A stretch of DNA of 64,000 bases. Origin: Anthopleura xanthogrammica. Taxonomy: Eukaryota > Cnidaria > Anthozoa > Actiniaria > Actiniidae. The notes below the pieces were generated by a model that saw only the letters and a list, made by a program, of their open reading frames with translations, ran no database searches and had not been told where the DNA came from. Numbering within the stretch: the first letter of the stretch is position 1; each line of letters begins with the position of its first letter. This document shows positions 48,291 to 61,000 of this stretch, in pieces. The stretch is taken from the NCBI GenBank assembly GCA_964019055.1, contig OZ025218.1, forward strand, positions 4,965,259 to 5,029,258. The letters run 5' to 3'. The position numbers were made by a program, and so were the translations under genes.

Positions 48291-49170
48291 ACGTTTAATT
48301 AATTTTTTTAATTCGTGGTCAAGGTCCTCTAAAACGGACGAGTAAAAAAATCCGCAAAAAAAAATGCAATAGAATATTTTTTTTTTTCGCGCGCGCCTTT
48401 GTTTTCCTATATAATTTACCTACGGTATCCTATGTGTGGATTTGTTTCAATATACTTTTACAAGGGAGGAAAGTCCAGCCGCCATCTTGAACAACACAAC
48501 ACACTTTAAACCACGATTTCACTTTCTCTTAAACCTCAAACTCCCAAAAAAACTTGACCAAAACTGTTCCTAGGATGGAGGATTCATTTTTTTCAAAGTC
48601 GTTTTGAGCTTCCTCACCGATTTCTCGGAACGAAATTTTCGTGCAGAAATTTTTTCGTTGGCTGCAGATTTCCTGACTATCTTCTGTACGGAGTGTTACG
48701 TGGCGCGGGACTGGAACGAGACCAATTTCGACCTTACTACTCTCCCGCTTAGGCATTTTGTCACTTGTACAAAACCTACTACCAACTACCCCACACGGCT
48801 AGTTTTGCTCTTGAAAAATCCTTTGACAAACTTCTCCATGACCGACATTTTTACGCTTAGGTGCTTGATTTTACTTGCAAAACAAAAGATAACTACAGTT
48901 AATCCAAAACAATATCAGGTGTAGTGAAATTTACCTTGGATTTCTCTCATTCAACCCCAAATTTTGGAGATTTTCGTACTCTTTCGGGGCAAAATAATAA
49001 AAATTAATTGCAATAAACAGACAAAAACTCTAAGGTAAAAATGGTGAGTAAAATCTAAGCTTAGATTTTAAATTCTAATGCTTTTTTTTGCGGATTTTTT
49101 TTGCTCGTCCGTATTATAGAGGACATTATCTTGGCTACGAGTTAAAAAATATAATTAAACGCTTACACTG
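48291..49170. mobile_element. Non-autonomous DNA transposon with ~85-bp terminal repeats
   Basis: Left end from ACGTTTAATTA through AATTCGTGGTCAAGGTCCTC, TAAAACGGACGAG and AAATCCGCAAAAAAAA. The right end is the diverged reverse complement (TTTTTTTTGCGGATTT, CTCGTCCGTATTATAGAGGA, ATAATTAAACGCTT). The 700-bp interior has an open frame of 106 codons without recognisable features. Confidence 0.75.
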
Positions 49171-50201
49171 TTTATCTTTATTGATTAATAAAATTTGACA
49201 CTGGCGTGGCCAAAATTATTTCAGAGCCAACGTTTCCTGTCTCGTGATGCAAAGCGCAGATGCTAGTCAACCGTTAGTCTAAATAAGCTTACAATATGGT
49301 TCGATATGAAATCAAGAGAATGCTCGATTGGGCTATTTTAAGCAATCTGATGGAGTTTAATTTTCGCCTTACCCTACTCCCGTGCGCCAAAAATTGACAC
49401 TTCCGATCAAAACAAAGATGTCAATTTTTTAGACATTTCCTTGTGTGAGAGAGAAAGGAGTAGCAAAAGAAAAGAAAGATAGTAAAAAAAAGGAAAGCTG
49501 AATTTATCGGGACAAAGAACGCTCACAGCGAAAGCAGTCGTTTGGTTTTTGATTTTTTTTTTTTTTTTTTTGATTGCGTGGACGTGTGCACGCACGCTCA
49601 AAAACAAATACTTTTCGTCGATTTTTTCCACTTTTTTCCACAAAATCTATTATATATAGCAAATAGATCAGGATTGGCTATGTTCTGTTGTCTGATAAAA
49701 CATGACTGAGGCTGTGGAACCCTCAAAAAGTATAGAATTCAAGAGCTGTAGGCGAAATGTATGTTTTTCCCATACATCTCTACCTGCTTTCGCGACTTCG
49801 AATGGAGGACAATTTTTGACGCACGGAAGCGAATGTTAACTGTATGCGAATGCTAAAAGTAGCCCAACCGGGAATTCACATGGCGCGCGCAATATCAAGA
49901 AGTTTCCTTCTCTTATTTATTCTCTCTTGATTAAAAATATTTTTTTACTTTTTCTTCTTCTTTTTTTGTGTAATCCCTATATTCTTTTCGGTTTTTTAAA
50001 CACCACATTTTCATGTCTTAAAAAGGACGAAAAACAACTCAAATAAAATGCACTAATTTGATTCATTAATCACACAGCATGAAATATTTGGCTTCTAAGC
50101 GTTATGTTATGTTCGTATCCAGGAAATAACTGCTTTCATTGTCATACCTGGCTATTCCAGTATTGACATCAGTCATTAGCATCTGCTCGAGCTTGCTCGC
50201 G

Positions 50202-53200
50202 ATGCACTTGTCATACTTCATCCTTTTCGGGATTTTTCTTCACAATAATTTTCCTACAGAAAGTGAAAAAGTTACTCCTGATGGAGTTGTGCCCGTGGCA
50301 TTTAAAGCAGATGCTTTTCGTCGAATCACCACTCACCTTATCGAGACACTCATAGTCAACAAACTTGGCTCGTGTGCCTTCAGATGTGTGAAAAACCTTC
50401 AATGTGTGTCGTTTAACTTTGGGAATCGTATAAGTGACAAACACGACTGTCAGTTACTAAGAACAGACAAGTACAACTCAGGATCGTCTCTCGTTACCAG
50501 TACAGATTTCCACTACTTCTATCCTGTGGTAAGTTTAAATTATAATAGTTTTAAAATTAATTTTGCAACGACGAAAAACTATGACAATGTTTCATGAAAT
50601 AAGATTATTGACAAATTACTACAATATGGTTTTCCATTTTCTCTGGGGATTAAAGCAAACAGAAATGATATACATCTAGTTGCAAAAAGTTTTTTTATAT
50701 AAAAATTTCATTAAAAATTTTAAATCATCACTGACGTCAGAACTCGGGTGACAGAACTAAGAAATACTAAAAATTCCAAGGCAGATGAGCCGAAACTAAT
50801 GACATCAAAGAAAACCGCCTTATCATCCATTGTTTTCCATGCGTTCGGCTGATGAAAAGATCGACAATCCTAATGCATACATTATAGTTCATTATTTGAG
50901 GTATTTTATTCCTAAGTGCTTGGCTTCAAAATATTTAATTGGATCGACTAAATTAGGTACATCGGAGGCTCGACGTCTGAATCAATAGTAGGAATTAGTC
51001 GATCTTAATACGGAAATTAGGTTCGGATCGTGGGAAGTTCGACGTTTGAAATGGGACTTACAGCGCGACGCGCAAAAGTATGACCACTTTTAATATATTC
51101 GCATACTTCTATGCACGGGCTTTATGCTACGAAACGAGTTTTTACACGCCTTATTTGGTAAAACCAGACAACTTCACATCAAAACCCCGTGCATAGAAGT
51201 ATGCGAATACATTAAATGTGGTCATACTTTTGCGCGTCGCGCTGTAAGGTGACTAAAGTTTCCGCGTAAAGCTCTTGTTATATAAAAATTTGAAAATAAA
51301 CTTTGGTAAATTTACCAGTTAGGGATAAATTATCACTGACTTCAGACTCGGGTGAGAGAACTAAATAATACTACAAAAATACCATCAGTACAGATCGAAT
51401 TCGTAGTTTTAATTTCTAAGTTTCCGAGCAAAGCTATTGAAATATCTGTAATGATATGATTATTATAATTTAAGAAAAGTTTTGAAACGATTTAATAGAG
51501 CGATGAATGTATTTCTTTACGTTGGGCAGATGTTACAAAATTTCAGGTTTGTTTAGTCTTGTCTTGTTTTGTTTTGTCTAGAACAAGTGTATGGACCCCT
51601 CATCATGTCAGAACAATGGATCGTGTTACCCTGACTATGATAACGACGACTATCATTGCGTCTGTAAGGGAACAAGAGGAAGGAAAATCGCGATACAAAA
51701 CTTATTACGATTTTGAGCTGCCTTCGCGACTACGGCCAATACGGAATATATTTTCTCCCAACTAGCCGCCAATATATAATGGTAATTGAACTAAGTGGAG
51801 TGCAATTTGGTCTGATATCAAACGCGCGATAACAAAATCACACGACCGCGTAGCGGGAGTGTGATTTGTAATTGCAAGTTTGATATCAGACCAAAATTGC
51901 ACGACACGAAGTTCAATTATCACTTTATTATATCCATTTGGAAATCATATTAGATAGACACTAAATTTGTGATAAGTACAAAAGTATTTATTAATAAGTA
52001 GCTGTTAAAATCATCCATTTTGTTTCTTTTTGTAACAAAAAATTGCAGTCAAACTTGAAAAAAGCTACATTTTATGTTCCTTATTTGCTGTAATCTGATT
52101 GGCTGATTACATACAATTCTGTAATCTGATTGGTTACCTTTTCTAGTGTTGCATTGTGATTGGCTGACAAAAAGATGCGATTCGGACTCAAAATAGTGCG
52201 ATTCAGACTCAAAATAGTGCGATTCGTGCTTGAATCAATCTACTGAGAGCCAATCAGATTACAGGATTTGCTAGTGATTTCCAAATGGATATAATAAAAA
52301 CCCGTATTGGCGGCTCAAAATCGCAATAAGTTATAAAGGTGACTGACTACTTTAGCAAGGAGTAATTACAAAATGCTCTTAGAAAGAAATTTTGCACAGA
52401 ATTTAACGCTGATTCCAAAAATGAAAAGAAAATGAGGTTTCCCGAACTCGTTTTCGAGATAATGAATTTTGAATATGACCATCTTGACAAGTTTTCGAAA
52501 GAAAAATGGCGGAAATCAAGCTTTGCACAAAAAAAAAATCATAGCTCAAAAATTAGAAAAGCTCTGGAAGCAATTTTCTCAGGACATCTACTTTAAGTTT
52601 TAAAAATAATCTCAAAATTTAGCATCTTGTTAGCTCAATGAACTGAAAACCGTACTCAAATGATGACAACAAAAACACATAAAACGCTTTTTTTATAATT
52701 TCTAATAATTACGTTTTCTTCAAACTTTCTCAAAAGATTGATTTTTACCTGTTGTTGTAAGAAATTGACAGAAAAATATAGTCCTGTGCAAAATTTGGGG
52801 TTTTTGCCCTGTTCAAGTTCAAAACCTGTATGATCCCTCAATAAAATTCCCAAGCTTATTATGCGGTTTTGCGCGATTTTCGTGCGCGCGCACATCGTGG
52901 GCTCAAATTGAACGTTCAAAAGTAGTCAGTCACCTAAAACACTTTGTAGCGAACTATTTTTCCTTTTTTGTTGCTGTTGTTTTTGTTTTTTTTGGTTTTT
53001 TGTTCTTTATCCTTATTTATAAATATCATTTTACAAGAGAAATTGAAGAAAGAAGAGGAGAGATCTCATTCTTCAGCAGACTCTTCAGCCAGTGTTTACA
53101 TTTTGGCGGGAACATTCTAGATCGTGTAAAGTAGATTGCGCGCGACCGATCTAGTTGTTCACATTTTCAATTGATTCTGTTTACTTTAGTTCGATCTAAA

Positions 53201-54471
53201 GTAGCCCCGTGTTCAAACTAGCTAAAACTAGATCAGTCTCGAGCGCTCGCGATCGATTCGTACCTGTGTTTGCAACAATGGTTGCCAATGGTTGCCAGTC
53301 TGCTGAAATATGAGATCTCTCCTCTTCTGACAACATGCTCGTTTCAACGACAAAACTTCGTGACAAAACTTCAGTCGTTTCAAGCTCAACTGAGAAGCGT
53401 AGTAACAGCATTAGCCAATCAGATCATCACGTTCTCACGGCAGAACACAAAACAGCATCAAAAATGAGTGTAATTTCTATCGAAAACGCAGTTTTGAAAG
53501 GTCTACTTATCCCAAGTTGATATAGGAAATATTTCTTGTCCTCCTGTCCGCTTCATAGAATCCCGAATTTCAAACGGTATTATAGTAAATCCTAGACAAA
53601 AACTTTGTAAAAAATAACAGCCGCGAATTCTCAAAGCTGATTGGCCCAGACAGTTTTTGTTGGAATGTCATTGTTTTTAGATGTTATCTGATTGGTCAGT
53701 TTTCTTCAAGTAGTCCTGGTTAGTTGTCCACACTGTGAGTGTGAACACCAAAACCGGTTGATATCGATTTAGATCGATCCAAAGTTATAATTCTTTGTTA
53801 TTCATGATTCAGTTTACAGTAATTGTTCTGAGCTTCTCTCTGCTGGCTACACTGCAAACGGAGTCTATCAAATCGATCCTGATGGACACGGCTCATTTTC
53901 AGTCTACTGTGACATGACTACCGATGGCGGAGGGTGGACTGTGTTCCAGAAGCGATTTGATGGTTCGGTAGACTTCTATCGTGGTTGGCAAGACTACAAA
54001 ACCGGTTTTGGTAACCTGAATGGTGAGTTTTGGTTGGGCCTTGACAAGATCCACCGACTGACCAAAAGACAAGTTACAAGATTACGTGTTGATCTGGAGG
54101 ACATGACGGGCAGCACGGGTTATGCTGAGTATTCATCGTTCTCTATCGCAAATGAGAGTGATTTTTACCGCCTACAGGTAAGCGGATACTCTGGTACTAC
54201 GGGAGACTCTCTTGCAATAGGAAAATATCCCCATACGTTGCACAATAACATGAGATTCAGCACATTTGACAACCTAAATGACAATGCAACAAATTATCAT
54301 AAGTGGAGTTGTCCGTCTTTCTATGGAGGAGCCTGGTGGTATAATGATTGCTATGATTCACATCTCAATGGAAGATACCTTGTGACCCAGATAGATTATA
54401 AAGGCATGTGCTGGTACACATTCAAATATGATTACAGAAGCTTGAAAACCTCTCAGATGAAGCTCCACTAA
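50202..54471 (+). CDS. Secreted PAN-EGF-fibrinogen-like domain protein
   Basis: Exons 50202-50528, 51582-51663, 53813-54471. Exon 1: signal peptide (MHLSYFILFGIFLHNNFPTE) and a PAN/apple-type domain (GSCAFRCVKNLQCVSFNFGN, HDCQLL). Exon 2: start of an EGF-like module (NKCMDPSSCQNNGSCYPDYD, YHCV) ending at donor GTAAGG in phase 1. Exon 3: a full fibrinogen-related domain with NGVYQIDPDG, VYCDMTTDGGGWTVFQKR, GEFWLGLDKIHRLT, GTTGDSL and GAWWYNDCYDSHLNGRYL. Such proteins are secreted lectins that bind acetylated sugars, often in innate immunity. The EGF module lacks its last cysteines in this model. A transposon lies just after its donor, so a missing exon or damage is possible. The usual DxDND calcium loop is altered (DNLNDN). 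Confidence 0.75.
50529..51581 (+). other. Intron 1 of the PAN-EGF-FReD gene
   Basis: About 1.05 kb. Apart from the inverted-repeat element at 51059-51249 it shows nothing recognisable. Similar words flank it (TATCACTGACTTCAGACTCG and CATCACTGACGTCAGAACTCGG), a hint of a local duplication. Confidence 0.5.
51059..51249. mobile_element. Inverted-repeat element with 60-bp arms
   Basis: TTACAGCGCGACGCGCAAAA then GTATGACCAC, and TTCGCATACTTCTATGCACG; the right arm mirrors all of this nearly perfectly. Strong hairpin potential. Confidence 0.88.
51685..52345. mobile_element. Nested elements after the EGF exon, including composite copy 2
   Basis: Outermost inverted words AACTTATTACGATTTTGAGC (from 51699) and GGCTCAAAATCGCAATAAGT (near 52315-52334). 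Inside: a hairpin (51779-51919, TAATTGAACTAAGTGGAGTG to its reverse) and an element with ends ATATCCATTTGGAAATCAT and TGATTTCCAAATGGATAT (51933-52305). The two inner parts match the composite at 29310-29637. Confidence 0.75.
52346..53812 (+). other. Rest of intron 2 of the PAN-EGF-FReD gene
   Basis: Holds an inverted-repeat element at about 53050-53332 (arms AGAAGAGGAGAGATCTCAT and ATGAGATCTCTCCTCTTCT). Near 53400 is a sequence shared with 24890-24940 (AACAGCATTAGCCAATCAGA). No third EGF-type exon was found. Confidence 0.5.
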
Positions 54472-54494
54472 ACAGACTCCAATCCACGCAACCA

Positions 54495-55797
54495 CTATCA
54501 CTAACAAGACCAGACACTGTCAATCATATGGTATGACCAGAAGTACATTCCAGTACAGACAAGCACTATCACCAGCAAGACCAGACACTGTCAATCGTGT
54601 GGTGCAACCAGAAGTACATTCCAGTACAGACAAGCACTATCACTAACAAGATCAGACACTGTCAATCGAGTGCTGTGACCAGAAGTACATTCCAGTACAA
54701 ACAAGCACTATCACTAACAAGACCAGACACTGTCAATCGTGTGGTGCGACCAGAAGTACATTCCAGTACAGACAAGCACTATCACTAACAAGATCAGACA
54801 CTGTCAATCGTGTGGTGCGACCAGAAGTACATTCCAGTACAGACAAGCACTATCACTAACAAGATCAGGCACTGTCAATCGTGTGGTGCAACCAGAAGTA
54901 CATTCCAGTACAGACAAGCACTATCACTAACAAGATCAGACACTGTCAATCGAGTGCTGTGACCAGAAGTACATTCCAGTACAAACAAGCACTATCACTA
55001 ACAAGACCAGACACTGTCAATCGTGTGGTGCGACCAGAAGTACATTCCAGTACAGACAAGCACTATCACTAACAAGATCAGGCACTGTCATCGTGTGCTG
55101 TGACCAGAAGTACATTCCAGTACAGACAAGCACTATCACTAACAAGACCAGACACTGTCAATCGTGTGGTGCGACCAGAAGTACATTCCAGTACAGACAA
55201 GCACTATCACTAACAAGATCAGGCACTGTCAATCGTGTGCTGTGACCAGAAGTACATTCCAGTACAAACAAGCACTATCACTAACAAGACCAGACACTGT
55301 CAATCGTGTGGTGCGACCAGAAGTACATTCCAGTACAGACAAGCATTATCACTAACAAGATCAGGCACTGTCAATCGTGTGCTGTGACCAGAAGTACATT
55401 CCAGTACAGACAAGCACTATCACTAACAAGATCAGGCACTGTCAATCGTGTGGTGCGACCAGAAGTACATTCCAGTACAAACAAGCACTATCACTAACAA
55501 GACCAGACACTGTCAATCGTGTGGTGCGACCAGAAGTACATTCCAGTACAGACAAGCACTATCACTTACAAGATCAGGCACTGTCAATCGTGTGGTGCGA
55601 CCAGAAGTACATTCCAGTACAGACAAGCACTATCACTAACAAGATCAGGCACTGTCAATCGTGTGCTGTGACCAGAAGTACATTCCAGTACAGACAAGCA
55701 CTATCACTAACAAGATCAGACACTGTCAATCGAGTGCTGTGACCAGAAGTACATTCCAGTACAGACAAGCACTATATCACTAACAAGACCAGACACC
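54495..55797 (+). repeat. 71-bp minisatellite array, about 18 copies
   Basis: The unit contains GACCAGAAGTACATTCCAGT, ACAGACAAGCACTATCACTA, ACAAGATCAG and CACTGTCAATCGTGTGGTGC. The array begins about 24 bases after the stop codon of the fibrinogen-domain gene. Variants (AAACAAGC/AGACAAGC, GTGCTGTG/GTGGTGCG, GACCAGACA/GATCAGGCA) recur in blocks, giving higher-order repeats. One unit lacks a base near 55089. The open frames in it come from the repeat. Confidence 0.95.
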
Positions 55798-55859
55798 ACT
55801 GTTTAACGCATATTAAAAACTAACCACACCCTATTTCCATTGTTTAATGTAGGTTCTTA

Positions 55860-56438
55860 AATTCGGCGGAAGACCCGGGACAGGTTTTGAATTTTGAATT
55901 CAAGACCTGCATCAGGTTTTTAATTTTGAATTCAAGACCTGCATCAGGTTTTTTTGCCAAGCTAGTCATATACACACTTATTTGAGAGTTTTGCACAATG
56001 CACATTTATTTGAGATTTTAGACACACACTAGAAGTCTTAAATTCTTAAAACTTAAGGAATTGACTATTCTAACGTTTAAAAAAACGCAAATGAATTGCG
56101 AATTGACCCTACCGATCCTCGAACGCTGAACCCTTCGCATCTTACAGTCCATTCACTTACCACTATGCTATCCGGTAAATTGACAATGATGGGATTTTAA
56201 GAAGCTTTATCTCAGCACAGCTATTGTTCGACGTTAATTTGATGCAAATTTAAATTACTCGATATAAATTAAATCCGATTATTTGAGTTCCTATTTCCAG
56301 AATTTTTGCATTGAAACAATAAAAATAGGGTTTGGTTAGTTTTTAAACAACTTCAAACGCACGGGCTCGGGTTTGTATTGAAATTCAAGACCGAGGGCCG
56401 CAGGTCTTGAATTTCAATGCAAACCCTCGCCCTAGCGT
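55860..56438. repeat. Repeats upstream of the LINE fragment
   Basis: Two direct copies of TTTTGAATTCAAGACCTGCA with TCAGG (55883-55950). A decayed tRNA-like sequence lies on the minus strand at about 56112-56182 (TAGCATAGTGG A-box, GCGTTCGAGGATC B-box). An inverted repeat of about 40-bp arms spans 56350-56440 (TTCAAACGCACGGGCTCGGG and TCGCCCTAGCGTTTGAA). Confidence 0.65.
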
Positions 56439-57674
56439 TTGAACCTTTATCTAATGAGTGAGACAGTTGTAAATAGAAAATGCCACTCCACTGAGACTCT
56501 GAATATCTACATCACAGATTCCATCCTTGAAGCTATGAACAAGAAGAAAGCTACTGCCCTTGTGTTGTTGGACTTATCAAAAGCATTTGATAGCATTAGC
56601 CATTCAAGATTGTTAAATAAGTTATCGAACGTTGGAGCCTCGCCTGCAACAGTAAATTGGTTCAAAAGCTACCTGTCGAACCGCACACAATCTGTCCGCA
56701 TTGACTCCACCTTATCGGACTATCAAACTATAACTCATGGAGTACCTCAAGGAGCTATCCTCTCGCCACTATTGTTCTGCATCTATCTAAATGACCTGCC
56801 TTTAGCACCTCAGTCCTGCTGTCTCGAGTCATATGTAGACGACTCGAAGGTGTTCCTGTCATTCCCACTATCAGACGTGGACTCAGCGTTAAAGGAATTG
56901 GAGCAAGATCTACATAGGGTGGCTGCCTGGTGTTGCGAGAACCAATTACTTATCAATCCTGTCAAAACCAAGTTCCTTTTGATTGGTACAAGGCAACTGC
57001 TAGCAAGACTACCCGTCTCTCAAACTGTGTCCTTTCTTGGCAAGTCATTGGAGCCGGTCTCTTCTGCCAAGGACTTAGGTGTCAGTATCGATACAAACTT
57101 AACTTATAACAGCCATATAACTAATGTAGTTTCCTCTTGCTTTTCAAAACTAGTTCAAATCAACCGTGTCAAGGACAGTTTTGATACCAAAACACTTCAA
57201 CTCATTATCTCATCCCTAGTTTTCAGTAAGATGCTCTATTGCTCAACAGTGTGGGCTAACACAAGTGCAACGAATCTAGACAAACTACAATCAATTCAGA
57301 ACTTTGCTTGCAAAATAGTTACGAACTCTAGGAAATACGACCATGTTACTCCTCTGCTCAGGCGGCTCAACTGGCTCCCTGTAAGACAGCTTTTAATCTT
57401 AAGGGACTCCATAATGACTTACAAATGCATCAATAATCTTGCACCTAGTTACCTCTGTAACAAATTCCAAAAACGACACACAATACACGAGCGTAAGACA
57501 CGTAATAACGACGCGCTGCAGATTCCGTTATATAGAACAGCTGCAGGACAACGCTCTTTTGTATACAGAGGGACCAACATCTGGAATAATTTAGATAAGT
57601 CCATTAAAAACAGTCCTACACTAAATAGCTTTAAAACAACTATGAAAAACTATCTAAATGCTGAACTCAATTAA
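56439..57674 (+). mobile_element. 5'-truncated non-LTR retrotransposon: reverse transcriptase
   Basis: About 411 open codons. Visible RT motifs: HSTETL, LVLLDLSKAFDSISH (motif with the first catalytic Asp), THGVPQGAILSPLLFCIYLN, and SYVDDSKVF with the YVDD box. The C-terminal part (LDKLQSIQNFACKIV, LNWLPVRQLLILRDSIMTYK, APSYL) is typical of CR1/L2/Jockey-type ORF2 tails. The endonuclease and the first RT blocks are missing; the frame simply begins at a non-ATG codon. The reading frame is intact to the natural stop, so the insertion is fairly young. An ATT-rich tail closes the element near 58062. Confidence 0.9.
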
Positions 57675-57847
57675 ACAGACTTATACATGTGCAATGGCGG
57701 ATGTCGGAGTTGCACTCCATTGCCTTCGGGCGGTTGTTTCGGGTTGAGGCATTTGGGTCAACAATACAGTAAATGTATAGAAACTGACCCAAATGCTTTG
57801 ACTTCGGGCGGTTGTTTGGGGGCGGTGGGGTGTAGCTCCGATATCTG

Positions 57848-57943
<96 letters not shown>

Positions 57944-58062
57944 CAATAGTTTTTAAAGTTAGCATAATATATTTAGTATTTATTTAATCCTAGTATTGTA
58001 AATAGTTTCTGAAAAACCCTGTAGGGAGAATACTATTAAAGTTTATTATTATTATTATTATA
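57675..58062 (+). repeat. LINE 3' UTR with (TA)n and (ATT)n tail
   Basis: The 3' UTR has a GGGCGGTTGTTTCGGGTTGA/GGGCGGTTGTTTGGGGGCGG repeat, a (TA)n run at about 57851-57938, CCCTGTAGGGAGAATACTAT and TAAAGTTTATTATTATTATT as the microsatellite end. Confidence 0.8.
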
Positions 58063-61000
58063 GTTGAATATGGGATTTATCGCATTAGTTGTAACAATAG
58101 ATTTAGGGTGTGTCATACGATAATATGTAAAATTACACTGCTATCGTTTATCTTTCCTATTTTTTTCATTTCATTTTTTCTCACCTATGTTTAATGTATA
58201 CCTCTAATTAGACAATGTTTTTTATCATAAATAATTGTTCACGTAGAATTTAATAATTTTAAGGTCAGGGGGGTCCAGACTCCCTGTCATAGGGGAGGAA
58301 TCCCATATATAGAAGGGCGGGGATGCCCGTCAGAAATTTTGGAAATGAGTCTAAAAGGTACCAAAATTTCGTTTTTGATCATAGTCATAAAAATTCGCCA
58401 TTTTCATCCCCTAAATGTTACCAAATGACGCAAGTTTTACCCATTTTAATTAGTTTTTTGTTTGAACATCCTAAATGGTACCAAATAACGAAAATTAATC
58501 CCTAAAAGCACGGAAGCGCATCCTCGTCCCTTTCACAGAGTCCCCCACCCCCCCACCCCCCTCGGTTGTCAAGACATTCACCTAGTGGGGGTTGGACTTT
58601 ACATCCTTTAGTATGGATTTATTGATAGCTACTGAGGTTTCTTATCGGTAAGAATTTCTACAATTTAGACTGAATATTCGGACATAACGCCGTTCTTAAC
58701 ACAACAGTGCGTCCTCAGGTGTTAAGTGATACTCTTTATGCAATATATCAGGGAGTTACACACTGATATGTAGACTCCTGCATTATATTCTAGTAGCATC
58801 AAAGAAAGTAGAGCAAGCACTAGAAGGCTTTACACCGTTTTTTGATTCATTTCGTTACATTAGGTCTAAGTCTTGATGACAGACGACTGTAAATAACATT
58901 GCAGATATGTATTTTACAATTTACAACAACATTACTGCACTTTACTTTAGCAAACTTTGAATAAGTAATAAAAGTAACACAAATATTTATCTCAACTTGT
59001 TTCGTTCCGATCATGAACTCAGTGATTGGACATTGATTCCAAATATAAACAAAACGCAATGCATCATGGTAAGTGTTCATTAGACTTTAATAGAATTCAC
59101 TGGACCGATAGAGCTAGTGAAAAATTTAAAGTTTGGACTGGAAACTAGCAACAAAAATATTTATCTCAACTTGTTTCGTTCCGATCATGAACTCAGTGAT
59201 TGGACATTGATTCCAAATATAAACAAAACGCAATGCATCATGGTAAGTGTTCATTAGACTTTAAGAGGCTGTCTCAGTAAAAACCGCCCACTCAACTTAG
59301 TTTAAAAAATATTTTTTTCTCAAACTCTGGCTATTGAAAGAATTTATTGGGGTGATCACTGAAACGAATTTGGTTTGGTTCAAAAATCTTTTTTGGCTAC
59401 GCTAGGAGCCGTTAAAATTGTTGACGGCCTGGGGCCTGTGATGAGCCCTTGACGACCGAAAATTTCGCACTTATTCACAGCGCTGTACACAAATCATTCC
59501 GTAGATTTCAGAATCTTTTTTTACACCGATCTGTAGGCACACTATTGTAGTTTCATGAAATAAAAAGCTTCATCCAATCGGAGTAGCCGTTAGCAAGAAA
59601 ACTAGGATATTGTTAGCCCTACTCCACACGCTGTCAGCGAGGGCTGAAAATGACCAAAATATAAAAGCTTGATTTGAAAAAGTGGGACCTGTCTACAACC
59701 TTTTTCCTATATGATCGAAGAGTTCTATCATTTATTGATACAAATCAGCAATAACCTATGTACGTTTTCATTTTTTTTAAAGTTATGGCCGTTTCTATTG
59801 GTATACCTTGGAGAAATTTTCGAGTTGAAGTATCAAATCAGTATCGCATCATTCGAGTAGATTTTAAATAAAATTCCGCTTACCTGCTTTCTAGGCTAGC
59901 CTCTTTTCCTCTCAAGCCATGCTAGAATCCTTTTAGATCACAAAAAGGCCATATAGATCCCAATCGGAGAGAAAATTTATACTTCGTAACATTCATTCAT
60001 TAGCCAAAGGTGTTCCTGGTCAGTCATCCAAGGCTCGATATCTTGGCGTTTCAGGAAGTAAATTTTTCCTTTTGAGATTGGCCAAGCATTATATTTTCCA
60101 AAGTAGCTTTCCCACAACATTCAAGGCCAAATGTCGATGGAAAAAAGAGAAGAAGGAGGGCTAAAAACCCAAGAAAACTACTCACAAACTTCACGTTTAA
60201 ATCATAGCACTTCGTATTATTGCTGCTTCCGCAGGGGTTCGACAGTAGCTTTTGGGGGGAAACCGCTGCTTTAATACCGCAGGCTTACAAATAATTTATT
60301 TTAGCTTTTCATCTTTTTGGCAGCATTGCTGAAGGTTTTTAAATTTTTTATGCAGCATTGTATTCTTCTTCCTTCTTAAAGTGGTCATTTAGTGCCAATT
60401 TCCCAAGGCCTACAACTATTCAAAATCCTGGCTACTTTAATTCCCTGATATCAAAAAGTTTTACATGAGGGGGTCGTTTACACATTTAAAAAAAATGTGT
60501 TGAGTATTAAATAATTCGAAGTCTATAAACCTTCTTACTCGCATAATATTTGGTAATTTTTGGCCGGGTTTTTTTTCCTTTGGTTTTGGCCGTTTTTTTG
60601 GATGATGTTCTGAAAACAGGTTTTGGGCCCCCTATAAAGTCAAACTCTTGGCTACGCCCCTGTATCTAGCACCTAAGAGAAATTCTATAACCTGGACAAC
60701 ACCGGCAAAGTTTGAGTTTTACGAGCTAAAAATTGCACTAGTGCCGTAAAAAATGAATTTTCTTGAGCTCAACGTCACACTAACGAATAATACCATGCAC
60801 AGCGATACAATGCATGATCACTTAAGACTCTACCTGCATGCAGCTGACGTCCGTATGAGTGTTACCAAACGTCAAAAATGAAGAAAAGAATATTAAGAAA
60901 ATCTTGAAATGAAATGATAGTTAAGAAGACCATTTCCCAGTCTCCAAGCTGATGTGGAGGTCACTTTTTTACACATTCGCATTCACTGATCATGCCTGCG

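Larger units (their letters stand above)
46656..50201. other. Intergenic region with large inverted-repeat elements
   Basis: The NOX-like gene and the PAN-EGF-FReD gene diverge from here, so both promoters should lie inside, but no core element is convincing. Elements at 47447-47975 and 48291-49170 account for much of it. The rest (46656-47440, 49171-50201) shows nothing recognisable. Confidence 0.55.

Noticed and set aside
48604..48924. 106-codon open frame inside the 48291-49170 element
   Set aside because: No recognisable motif; the element appears non-autonomous.
50139..50201. Upstream extension of the PAN-EGF-FReD protein
   Set aside because: It begins at a non-ATG codon; the ATG at 50202 opens a good signal peptide.
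54597..55742. Series of similar 63-codon open frames
   Set aside because: They are the same reading of a 71-bp tandem array, spaced by 142 bp; no start context, splice support or protein features.
54495..55797. CRISPR-like array
   Set aside because: Units are contiguous 71-bp repeats with no unique spacers, in a eukaryotic locus.
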